This document shows positions 23,535 to 31,868 of a stretch of 64,000 nucleotides of DNA, one piece after another (position 1 is the first letter of the stretch; the number at the start of each line of letters is the position of its first letter). This DNA is from Lachnospiraceae bacterium (lineage in GTDB: Bacteria; Bacillota; Clostridia; Lachnospirales; Lachnospiraceae): positions 1-64,000 of the forward strand of contig CABJAW010000003.1 in NCBI GenBank assembly GCA_902363665.1, in the 5' to 3' direction. Position numbers and translations under genes: made by a program. The notes beneath the pieces were generated by a model. That model did not search any database, was not told the origin of the DNA, and worked only from the letters and a program-made list of their open reading frames with translations.

Positions 23535-24599
23535 TCACGGCTCCCGCAGTTTCACCGCAGAGGCAGCCTTCCGGCGCCGTTCCTCATCCATCGCTGCATA
23601 ATGTTTTCGGGTTGTATTGACGTCTTTGTGGCCGAGAACGTCGGCAACGAGATAGATATCACCGGTTTCTTTGTAGAGGGTTGTGCCGTACGTGCTTCGC
23701 AGCTTGTGCGGCGTGATTTTCTTGGTTGTAGTGATTTCGTGCGCGTATTTTTTGACCATGTTTTCCACAGCCTGAACGCCGATGCGTTTGCGCTGAGTAG
23801 AGTAGAAGAGAGCATTTTCGTGACCGGCGACTGGTGTGATGGAATCCCGTTCTTCGAGATAGTCAAGCAGCGCTTTTTCAACCTCCTCACCAAAATAAAT
23901 CATCATTTCCGAGCCACCTTTGCGGACTACACGGATTGCGTCGTTTTTGAAATCAATGTCGGTGACGTCCAGTCCGACACATTCAGAGACACGGATACCG
24001 GTGCCGAGGAGCAATGTGACGATTGCCAGATCGCGAAGACGTGTTTTTTCATAGTAGCGCTTTTTCTGGCCGGTGAGCTGATCGCCCGCGTGTTCGATAT
24101 AATCGAGCAGCTCAGCAGTTTCGTCGACATCAAGGCGGATGATTTCTTTTTCGTGAAGCTTCGGCATATCCACGAGAAGCGTCGGATTCGTCTTGATACG
24201 TTCCCGTTTATAATAATAGGTATAAAAGCTTCTCAGTGCGGAAAGCTTGCGTTTGAGACCGCGTTCCCCGTTTGTCTGAAGCCGGTTGTCCTCAGCGGAA
24301 TCATAGACCTTGAGATATTCCTGATATTCCTCGATATCGACCGCCTGGATCTGATCCAGAACATCGACAGTGATATCAGACATGGTTTTTCCTTTAAACG
24401 CCGGATTTTCAGTGAGGAGAAAATTGAAGAAAATCCGGATATCGTAAGCATAGGAAATCCGGGTGCGCGCCGAGGTGGTTGGCTCAATGGCGCGGAAATA
24501 ATCGCGGGCAAACGGCGGCAAAGTCTGCAGGACTTCGCGGAGCTTGCGGACGTTGTCGATTGTTACCTGGTCGTGGTAAGTGAGGTTTGTAGTGTCCAT
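23535..24599 (-). CDS. Tyrosine recombinase / integrase
   Basis: A 354-residue tyrosine recombinase with a SAM-like core-binding domain (about 30-135) and a catalytic domain. All six key residues are present: Arg203 (TGIRVSE), Lys227 (VRKGG), His298 and Arg301 (TPHKLRST), His324 (LGHKDV) and Tyr334 (RKHYAA). It is of the XerC/D-like integrase type found widely in Lachnospiraceae, and longer than Xer (about 300). ATG at 24599 follows AAAGGAAG. No excisionase, cargo or partner gene is adjacent, so it is either a chromosomal Xer-type enzyme or what is left of an integrated element. Similar palindromes flank it at 23364 and 24914. Confidence 0.9.
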   Translation of the reverse strand: MDTTNLTYHDQVTIDNVRKLREVLQTLPPFARDYFRAIEPTTSARTRISYAYDIRIFFNFLLTENPAFKGKTMSDITVDVLDQIQAVDIEEYQEYLKVYDSAEDNRLQTNGERGLKRKLSALRSFYTYYYKRERIKTNPTLLVDMPKLHEKEIIRLDVDETAELLDYIEHAGDQLTGQKKRYYEKTRLRDLAIVTLLLGTGIRVSECVGLDVTDIDFKNDAIRVVRKGGSEMMIYFGEEVEKALLDYLEERDSITPVAGHENALFYSTQRKRIGVQAVENMVKKYAHEITTTKKITPHKLRSTYGTTLYKETGDIYLVADVLGHKDVNTTRKHYAAMDEERRRKAASAVKLREP

Positions 24600-24913
24600 A
24601 AAAAACTTCCTTTATTAATAATTATAATAGTAAGCAAAAAATGCATTTTATAAATGTAAATTTTTATTTTGAAAATTGGCTGTATTAATTATAACAGATA
24701 AGAATATGAAAATCAAAACGAATCCCTGGTAAATCTGGGTTCAAAAATATGGATTAATGAATCTGTAAAGACAAAATTTACCGGGCTGAAATATAAAATG
24801 ATAAAGCGAATAAGAATATTGCTGTATGCATAGAACTAAAAAATAATAAAACCAGAGAGATTGAAAGATTTATATGAGCAAATCAAAAAATAATGAGGAA
24901 GAAAAAAGATAAA

Positions 24914-24952
24914 CCCTTAGATTTACATAATTATTTTATGTAAATCTAAGGG
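24914..24952. repeat. Perfect 17-bp palindrome, site 2
   Basis: CCCTTAGATTTACATAA (24914-24930) is the exact reverse complement of 24936-24952, around TTATT. On the minus strand TTTATCTTTTTTC follows, so it could also end minus-strand transcripts. The stretch 24600-25237 is AT-rich and otherwise gene-free; it holds this and the next two palindromes. Confidence 0.7.
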
Positions 24953-24999
24953 CGAAAAAAATAAACGAAATACGGAAAAACGGGAAGTCATTAAAAAAA

Positions 25000-25045
25000 C
25001 CATAGATCTATTTGAAAAACATGTGTTTGTCGTATAGATCTATGG
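25000..25045. repeat. Perfect 12-bp palindrome with 22-nt loop
   Basis: CCATAGATCTAT (25000-25011) and ATAGATCTATGG (25034-25045) are exact inverted copies. Each arm itself contains the palindrome ATAGATCTAT. CGCTCTTTTCC follows on the plus strand. Confidence 0.6.
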
Positions 25046-25148
25046 CGCTCTTTTCCACGCAAAATCCATGAAAAATGTTCGGATACATTCAAACGTATTC
25101 GATTCAAATACAGCATATTTTAACCTGCGAAAAATATTTATATTCAAA

Positions 25149-25226
25149 GCTGAAATCTGAAATAAAAGAATCCTCCGGTATACTTTTTCACGTACGCCGG
25201 AGGATTCTTTTATTTCAGATTTCAGC
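25149..25226. repeat. Perfect 30-bp inverted repeat downstream of eno
   Basis: Bases 25149-25178 (ending ATCCTCCGG) are the exact reverse complement of 25197-25226, around an 18-nt spacer. The outer flanks are also similar (AATATTTAT on each side). It lies 12 bp beyond the eno stop. It may terminate eno, though the trailing T tract is weak, and 30 perfect base pairs are far more than a terminator needs. Confidence 0.75.
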
Positions 25227-25237
25227 CAAAACAATAT

Positions 25238-26596
<1,359 letters not shown>

Positions 26597-26760
26597 TCAG
26601 AAAACAGTTCGCGGATGTGATTTGCAGTATGTACCAAAGTGATGAAAAAGGTATCACCAGGACTGCCTTTTTGAGATAAGTTAGATATTTCTAACAAGAG
26701 TGAGAATATCACAACCCAAGAAAAAAAGCAATGCGTGGGATGAATTTCTAAATGAGAATA

Positions 26761-26779
26761 TTTTGCAGAATTGCTATAG
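26761..26779 (+). repeat. Exact short repeat shared with 8975-8993
   Basis: TTTTGCAGAATTGCTATAG occurs here and at 8975-8993, in both cases preceded by TA. TGCTATAG resembles an extended -10 element. Both copies are intergenic and on the same strand. Confidence 0.4.
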
Positions 26780-26832
26780 GTGCGTTCATAATGGAAGAAA
26801 GCTGAGGAACGAACAGAACAAGATTAACCGAG

Positions 26833-28068
26833 TCATTCAAGCGGTTTCAGCGCACGCTCCAGGATCCCGTTCATCTTACTGATCAGAATTCCATAGTTGG
26901 TAAATGGGATGTGCTGCGATACGGCGCGCTGTATGCGGGACTGGACTTCACGCTCGTTCAGCATACAGCCGCCGCAGTGAATCACAAGTGAAATCCCACT
27001 TAAATCCTCTGGAAATTCGGTGCCGGAACAGGTGCGGATGGTCAGTTTTTTTCCGGTGGAGGAAAGAAGCCAGCGCGGAATTTTTACTGTGCCGATATCA
27101 TTGCACTGTCTGTGATGAGTACAGCCTTCTGCGATCAGTACGGTGTCACCGTCCTGAAGCGTATCGAGTGCCTGGATGCCGGTGACAGCTGTCCCAAGAA
27201 AGCCCTTGTAACGTGCCATTAAAATGGAAAAAGATGTCAGAGGAATGCCGGGTGGAAGTACTTTGCTGACGAATCCGAAGGCCTGGCTGTCTGTGATGAC
27301 AAGGGCTGGCGGATTTTGAAGCGCCTGCAGGGTGGCTTTGAGTTCAGTTTCTTTTGTAACAAATGCCATACAGCCTCCAACCAGCACATCGCGGATCATC
27401 ATCTGCTGCGGCAGGATCATACGGCCTTTCGGTGCGGACTCGTCGATTGGGGTGACGAGAACAACGACGGAGCCGGGCTGAAGCAGATCCCTGACGAGCA
27501 GCTTTTTCTCCGGGAGTTCTTTTAACAGATGTGCAAGCCGTTCTTTTAATTCAAAAATATGGTATCCGGTATGCGCACTGACTGCAATCTGAGTTTCTTT
27601 GCTTAAGGATTGCCCGCAGCCAGGTGCATCAGATGGAAGCTGGGTAAGAAAGAAATCTTGTTCTGGAGCAGCGGTCAGGTCGGCTTTGTTCCAGATCAGC
27701 AGCCATGGCAGCTTTTTTTCCTGAAAAAGAGAGACAAGCTCCAGGTCGCTGCCGGAAAGACCGCGGATACCATCTGCAACGAGTACGGCGATATCCGTCT
27801 TTGCAAGCGTCTGGCGCGTTTTTTGTACACGTTTTTCTCCGAGCATACCCAGGTCATCAAAACCTGGTGTGTCGATGATGACGACCGGGCCAAGCGGAAG
27901 GAGTTCCATCGCTTTTTGAACAGGGTCAGTCGTTGTGCCTGGGACACTGGAGACGACGGCAAGCTCCTGACCTGTGACTGCATTGACGAGGCTGGATTTC
28001 CCGGCATTCCGGCATCCGAAAAATCCGATGTGAACACGCTCGGAAGACGGGGTATTTTGAAGACTCAT
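26833..28068 (-). CDS. hydF: [FeFe]-hydrogenase maturation GTPase HydF
   Basis: A 411-residue HydF, the scaffold that assembles and delivers the di-iron subcluster of the H-cluster. The N-terminal Era-like GTPase has GFFGCRNAGKSS (P-loop, near 15-26), VPGTTTDP (G2), DTPGFDDLG (G3) and NKAD (G4). The C-terminal cluster domain carries EGCTHHRQ near 307 and HCGGC near 360, matching the CxH...HCxxC ligands of its 4Fe-4S cluster. The stop codon lies inside a TTAACCGAGTCA stretch identical to the tip of the dispersed repeat. Hydrogenase structural genes are not in the window. Confidence 0.95.
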   Translation of the reverse strand: MSLQNTPSSERVHIGFFGCRNAGKSSLVNAVTGQELAVVSSVPGTTTDPVQKAMELLPLGPVVIIDTPGFDDLGMLGEKRVQKTRQTLAKTDIAVLVADGIRGLSGSDLELVSLFQEKKLPWLLIWNKADLTAAPEQDFFLTQLPSDAPGCGQSLSKETQIAVSAHTGYHIFELKERLAHLLKELPEKKLLVRDLLQPGSVVVLVTPIDESAPKGRMILPQQMMIRDVLVGGCMAFVTKETELKATLQALQNPPALVITDSQAFGFVSKVLPPGIPLTSFSILMARYKGFLGTAVTGIQALDTLQDGDTVLIAEGCTHHRQCNDIGTVKIPRWLLSSTGKKLTIRTCSGTEFPEDLSGISLVIHCGGCMLNEREVQSRIQRAVSQHIPFTNYGILISKMNGILERALKPLE

Positions 28069-28090
28069 ATGAGATACATTCCTTTCTGAG

Positions 28091-28141
28091 ATAAAATTAC
28101 AGCCGGTAACAGCAGTACTTTCTGCTTAATTTACCGGCTGT
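28091..28141 (-). terminator. Terminator between hydG and hydF
   Basis: On the minus strand, ACAGCCGGTAA pairs perfectly with TTACCGGCTGT and is followed by AATTTTATC. It ends only 23 bp before the hydF start, so hydF must depend on read-through or on a promoter within this hairpin region. Confidence 0.65.
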
Positions 28142-28160
28142 GGTTGATTGTCATACTGCA

Positions 28161-29609
28161 TTAGAAGCGAAAATCACGGCTGTTAGAGGTTTTGATTTCC
28201 TCAATGTGTTTTCTGGCGATCTCTCTCGTCTTCTCGCGCGGAATTTTTTCAAGCTCTTGATCGATCAGGGCAAATCCGATCTGTTTTGTCTCTTCGGATG
28301 CGTAATCGACGAGATATTCAGCAAGTGTCATCAGCGCGTTCGGGTGGCAGCAGTTCTGGATCTGACCGGATTTACACAGGCTCATGAAACGGTCACCGGT
28401 ACGGCCTTCGCGGTAGCAGGCAGTACAGAAGGATGGAATGAAGCCCATTTCCATCAGCCACCGTACGACCTCATCAAGGCTTCTCTGGTCGGAAACATCG
28501 AACTGCTCGGTGTCGTGCGGACGCTCTTCCTGTGTGTACCCCCCGACGGATGTGCGGGATGCGCCGCTGATCTGAGAGATGCCGACTTTTAATGCTTTCG
28601 CCCGCACCTCTTCTGACTCACGGGTTGAGATGATCATGCCGGTGTACGGAACAGCCAGGCGGATGCAGGCGATGATCTTTGTGAACATTTCATCCGGGAT
28701 GCTGTTGTCAAATGCGGACGGGTCGATATCATCCGCATGCTTTACACGCGGAACACTGATGGTATGCGGACCGACACCGTGTACTGCTTCGAGGTGTTCC
28801 GCGTGCATCAGGAGACCTGCAAATTCATACTTATAAAGCTCAAGACCAAAGAGAACGCCGAGTCCGACATCATCGATGCCGCCTTCCATTGCGCGGTCCA
28901 TTGCCTCGGTATGGTAATCATAATTGTGTTTCGGGCCGGTCGGATGCAGCTGCAGGTAGCTCTCTTTATTGTAGGTCTCCTGGAAGAGGATGTAGGTGCC
29001 GATTCCGGCTTCTTTGAGCATCCGGTACTCTTCTACGGTCGTTGCAGCGATATTTACGTTTACACGGCGGATCGCACCATTTTTGTGGTGAATGCCATAG
29101 ATGGTTTTAATGCACTCCAGAATGTATTCGATCGGACTGTTCTTCGGGTCTTCACCTGCTTCAATGGCAAGACGCTTGTGTCCCATGTCCTGCAGTGCGA
29201 TGACCTCCTGACAGACTTCTTCCTGCGTCAGCTTTTTGCGGCCGATATGTTTGTTTTTCAGATGGTATGGGCAGTACAGGCAGCCGTTGATGCAATAGTT
29301 GGACAGATACAGCGGTGCGAACATGACGATGCGGTTGCCGTAAAAGGCAAGCTTGATCTCCTCTGCAACTTCATACATTTTCTGGATTTTTTCCGGAATG
29401 TCACAGGCCAGAAGCACGGAGGCTTCCCGATGCGTCAGTCCTTCACAGTGAACGCCGTTTCCGGCTTTTTTCGGACGTGCTTTCTCAAGCAGGGCATCGA
29501 TGAGCTCAACATTGTTCTTGTTTTCCTCGGCGTAGCGCAGTGTGTCGAGGATTTCCTCGTGGTTGATAAACTCTTCTGCTTTTAATGATTTTGGATTGTA
29601 AACAGCCAT
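28161..29609 (-). CDS. hydG: [FeFe]-hydrogenase radical SAM maturase HydG
   Basis: A 482-residue HydG read from ATG at 29609, which has AAAAGGAGAAAAAAT upstream, so independent initiation is likely even though the frame is continuous with hydE. HydG cleaves tyrosine to supply CO and cyanide for the H-cluster. The SAM cluster ligands are Cys106, Cys110 and Cys113 (NYCINGCLYC). The C-terminal auxiliary cluster motif CX2CX22C is Cys395, Cys398 and Cys421. Length is standard. Transcribed with hydE from the promoter near 30.9 kb; a terminator follows the stop. Confidence 0.93.
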   Translation of the reverse strand: MAVYNPKSLKAEEFINHEEILDTLRYAEENKNNVELIDALLEKARPKKAGNGVHCEGLTHREASVLLACDIPEKIQKMYEVAEEIKLAFYGNRIVMFAPLYLSNYCINGCLYCPYHLKNKHIGRKKLTQEEVCQEVIALQDMGHKRLAIEAGEDPKNSPIEYILECIKTIYGIHHKNGAIRRVNVNIAATTVEEYRMLKEAGIGTYILFQETYNKESYLQLHPTGPKHNYDYHTEAMDRAMEGGIDDVGLGVLFGLELYKYEFAGLLMHAEHLEAVHGVGPHTISVPRVKHADDIDPSAFDNSIPDEMFTKIIACIRLAVPYTGMIISTRESEEVRAKALKVGISQISGASRTSVGGYTQEERPHDTEQFDVSDQRSLDEVVRWLMEMGFIPSFCTACYREGRTGDRFMSLCKSGQIQNCCHPNALMTLAEYLVDYASEETKQIGFALIDQELEKIPREKTREIARKHIEEIKTSNSRDFRF

Positions 29610-30719
29610 ATTTTTTCTCCTTTTTGTAAAGCAGGCAGATGACTGGTCTGTGCTGCTGATAGTTGCGGTGAGTTTTTTCTGATCTCCCCGTGAAACGACG
29701 ACCTCATATCCAATCGAGTGCATACGGGAAGAAAGGCAGCTGCGGCACTGTGCAGATTCTTCTCCTGTGCAGATTTTGTTGTCGTAGAGCTCATATTTTT
29801 TTCTCTGCGCGACAGGGGAAAGATTCGGCATGACGACATTTGCGCCTGCGAGAATTCCTTTTTCCCGCCCCATCGGATGAATTGTGCCGAGCGCGGTGGT
29901 GGCCGGAAGCAGGATATCCGGCGCGATCAGCCGGATCAGGGAGAGCAAGTAAAGTGTTAATTCAAGGCTTCCCTGCGGATAATCGGCAAACGGTGTGGCA
30001 TGATGCGGAACGAAAGGTCCAATCCCACACATGGCAGGGCGGAATGTCTCAATGAATTTGAGATCCTTCGCGAGTGTTTCCGGTGTCTGAAAAGGAGATC
30101 CGATCATAAATCCGCAGCCGACCTGATATCCGATTTCCTTTAAATCCTGCAGACAGCCTATCCGGTGATCAAAAGACATCTCGGTCGGATGAAGTTTTTG
30201 ATAATGACAGGCGTCAGCTGTCTCGTGGCGGAGCAGATAGCGGTCTGCACCCGCGTCAAAGAGACGCTTGTAGCTTTCATGGTCGCGTTCGCCAAGCGAA
30301 AGCGTGACGGCGCAGTCCGAGAACTGTGCTTTGATCGCACGCAGCAGCTCGCAGAGCAGCTCATCCGTGTAAAAGCCGTCTTCCCCGCCCTGAAGAACGA
30401 AGGTGCGAAAACCAAGGGAATAGCCTTCTTCACAGCATTCCAGAATCTCCTGCGGTGAAAGACGGTATCTTACACACGTTTTGTTGCTGCGCCGGATACC
30501 GCAGTACAGACAGTCGTTGCGGCAGATATTGCTGATCTCGATCAGACCGCGTACATAAACATCCGTTCCGTAAATTTGCTGGCGCAAAGGTACGGCGAGC
30601 CGCGCAGCATATGCAGAAGCTTCTTCGCTACATCCGCGAATCAGACAGGCATACGCAGCCTCTGGCAGATGATGTGTTTTACTCAGCTGCAGGATCAGCT
30701 CCTGTATTTTAGAATCCAT
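28161..30719 (-). CDS. hydE: HydE joined in frame to HydG (HydE part: about 29700-30719)
   Basis: One open frame of 852 residues. ATG at 30719 follows GGGGGAAAAT and starts HydE, the radical-SAM maturase of the [FeFe]-hydrogenase cofactor. Its cluster motif is Cys66-Cys70-Cys73 (NICRNDCLYC), with the barrel to about residue 335. HydE normally ends soon after SIGYEVVVSRGD. Here no stop occurs; translation would run about 30 residues of unlikely sequence (ATISSTDQSSACFTKRR) through the intergenic spacer, including the ribosome binding site AAAAAGGAG, and straight into HydG at residue 371. This looks like loss of the hydE stop, not a designed linker. A fused protein, a separate HydG from its own start, or both may be made. 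The open frame also extends 67 codons upstream of 30719, across a terminator hairpin; that part is not expected to be translated. Confidence 0.85.
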   Translation of the reverse strand: MDSKIQELILQLSKTHHLPEAAYACLIRGCSEEASAYAARLAVPLRQQIYGTDVYVRGLIEISNICRNDCLYCGIRRSNKTCVRYRLSPQEILECCEEGYSLGFRTFVLQGGEDGFYTDELLCELLRAIKAQFSDCAVTLSLGERDHESYKRLFDAGADRYLLRHETADACHYQKLHPTEMSFDHRIGCLQDLKEIGYQVGCGFMIGSPFQTPETLAKDLKFIETFRPAMCGIGPFVPHHATPFADYPQGSLELTLYLLSLIRLIAPDILLPATTALGTIHPMGREKGILAGANVVMPNLSPVAQRKKYELYDNKICTGEESAQCRSCLSSRMHSIGYEVVVSRGDQKKLTATISSTDQSSACFTKRRKNMAVYNPKSLKAEEFINHEEILDTLRYAEENKNNVELIDALLEKARPKKAGNGVHCEGLTHREASVLLACDIPEKIQKMYEVAEEIKLAFYGNRIVMFAPLYLSNYCINGCLYCPYHLKNKHIGRKKLTQEEVCQEVIALQDMGHKRLAIEAGEDPKNSPIEYILECIKTIYGIHHKNGAIRRVNVNIAATTVEEYRMLKEAGIGTYILFQETYNKESYLQLHPTGPKHNYDYHTEAMDRAMEGGIDDVGLGVLFGLELYKYEFAGLLMHAEHLEAVHGVGPHTISVPRVKHADDIDPSAFDNSIPDEMFTKIIACIRLAVPYTGMIISTRESEEVRAKALKVGISQISGASRTSVGGYTQEERPHDTEQFDVSDQRSLDEVVRWLMEMGFIPSFCTACYREGRTGDRFMSLCKSGQIQNCCHPNALMTLAEYLVDYASEETKQIGFALIDQELEKIPREKTREIARKHIEEIKTSNSRDFRF

Positions 30720-30795
30720 AATTTTCCCCCGTTGCTCAAGGATTGAAAAAAATAAATCATCCTGCAGAAAAGGTGCACCGGAAATCTTCTGAATG

Positions 30796-30834
30796 CCATA
30801 AAAAGGAGCCGCATCTTCTGAGGGATGCGGCTCC
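30796..30834 (-). terminator. Terminator-like hairpin in the hydE leader (attenuator candidate)
   Basis: On the minus strand, GGAGCCGCATC pairs perfectly with GATGCGGCTCC around CCTCAGAA and runs into TTTTTATGG. It lies between the promoter at 30892-30920 and the hydE start at 30719. It could stop transcripts coming from pflA, regulate hydE-hydG, or both. Confidence 0.75.
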
Positions 30835-30891
30835 AAAGAACACATTCCACAACTTTGCGCTGATGTCAGAATGAAATATCTTTTTCTTCTT

Positions 30892-30920
30892 ATTATCGAG
30901 GCAAAAAGTGAAAATGTCAA
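30892..30920 (-). promoter_or_regulatory. Promoter of the hydE-hydG transcript
   Basis: On the minus strand, TTGACA (30915-30920) and GATAAT (30892-30897) are 17 bp apart, 36 bp past the pflA stop. The transcript would have about 90 nt before the terminator hairpin ends. The leader has a further CATTC/GAATG pairing upstream of the terminator. Confidence 0.7.
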
Positions 30921-30955
30921 TCTTTTTTTGAGAGAAAACTGTCATTTTGTATAAT

Positions 30956-31723
30956 TTAAGCGTGAATACCAAGGATTTTTTCAGCATTTTCGATACGATC
31001 CTGGCTTGGCGGATTTACGCCTGCAAGCGGATACGGAATGCCCAGGCTCTCCCATTTAAATGTACCAAGCGTGTGATACGGAAGAACCTCCACGCGTTCT
31101 ACGTTATGGAGTGTATGGATAAAATCCGCAAGGCGATGCAGGCAGTCATCATTATCGCTTCCGCCCGGTACCAGCACGTGTCGGATCCAGACTGGTTTGT
31201 TCAGATCGGAAAGTACCTGGGCCATGCGCAGAATGTTTGTATTTGTATGGCCGGTCAGGACACGGTGCATATCATCATCGATCTGCTTGATATCGAGCAT
31301 GACAAGATCCGTGTATTTCATCAATTCGAGAAACCTGGAATAAAACGGATCTTCTTCTGTGAAGGGTGCGCCGCTCGTATCGAGCGTCGTGTGTACGCCT
31401 TTTTGCTTTGCTTTTTGAAACAGATCGATCAGAAATTCTATCTGCAAAAGAGGTTCGCCGCCGCTTACGGTGATGCCGCCTTTTTCTCCCCAGTAGGTGC
31501 GGTAGCGCAGAGCCTGGCGCAGTAACGTGTCAGCCTCATATGGTGTTCCACTGCCAATTTTCCACGTGTCCGGATTGTGGCAGAACTGGCAGCGCATGGT
31601 GCAGCCGCTCAAAAAGATGACGTAGCGGACACCTGGGCCGTCGACGGAGCCGAAGCTCTCAAGGGAATGGACGTAACCGACCGGAGAATTGGAACAGACA
31701 CAAGGTGGTGTTTGTGAGGGCAT
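30956..31723 (-). CDS. pflA: Pyruvate formate-lyase activating enzyme
   Basis: A 255-residue radical-SAM glycyl-radical activase. FLSGCTMRCQFCHNPDTW gives the CxxxCxxC cluster motif (near residues 39-47), with the typical GGEPLLQ SAM-binding turn at about 85. It abstracts hydrogen from the conserved Gly of PflB to switch it on under anaerobic conditions. ATG at 31723 follows AAAGGAGGCTTATC. It lies 145 bp downstream of pflB, with two hairpins between. Confidence 0.95.
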   Translation of the reverse strand: MPSQTPPCVCSNSPVGYVHSLESFGSVDGPGVRYVIFLSGCTMRCQFCHNPDTWKIGSGTPYEADTLLRQALRYRTYWGEKGGITVSGGEPLLQIEFLIDLFQKAKQKGVHTTLDTSGAPFTEEDPFYSRFLELMKYTDLVMLDIKQIDDDMHRVLTGHTNTNILRMAQVLSDLNKPVWIRHVLVPGGSDNDDCLHRLADFIHTLHNVERVEVLPYHTLGTFKWESLGIPYPLAGVNPPSQDRIENAEKILGIHA

Positions 31724-31773
31724 GATAAGCCTCCTTTCTGATTGTGGAAAGTAAAAGCAGATATAAATATGAA

Positions 31774-31865
31774 AAATCAGAGGAACCCGGTACAGGAGTT
31801 CCTCTGTATTTTTTACAGGCTCATAAGGGACAGCTCACGTCTGCCGGTGTCCCTTCTTATGAGAT
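31774..31865. terminator. Two hairpins between pflB and pflA
   Basis: GAGGAAC pairs with GTTCCTC (about 31778-31806), with T-rich sequence on both sides. CTCATAAG with GGACA pairs with TGTCC and CTTATGAG (about 31818-31864). They may act as partial terminators that lower pflA relative to pflB, a common ratio in this pair. Confidence 0.5.
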
Positions 31866-31868
31866 TAT

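Noticed and set aside
23526..24653. 375-codon open frame on the plus strand, antisense to the recombinase
   Set aside because: It mirrors the recombinase codons, has no ribosome binding site and no family pattern; the minus-strand gene has all six catalytic residues.
28737..29585. 282-codon plus-strand frame within hydG
   Set aside because: Antisense shadow of HydG, whose cluster motifs are intact on the other strand.
30720..30920. Upstream 67-codon extension of the hydE frame
   Set aside because: It crosses a terminator hairpin and its promoter; HydE homology and a ribosome binding site start at 30719.
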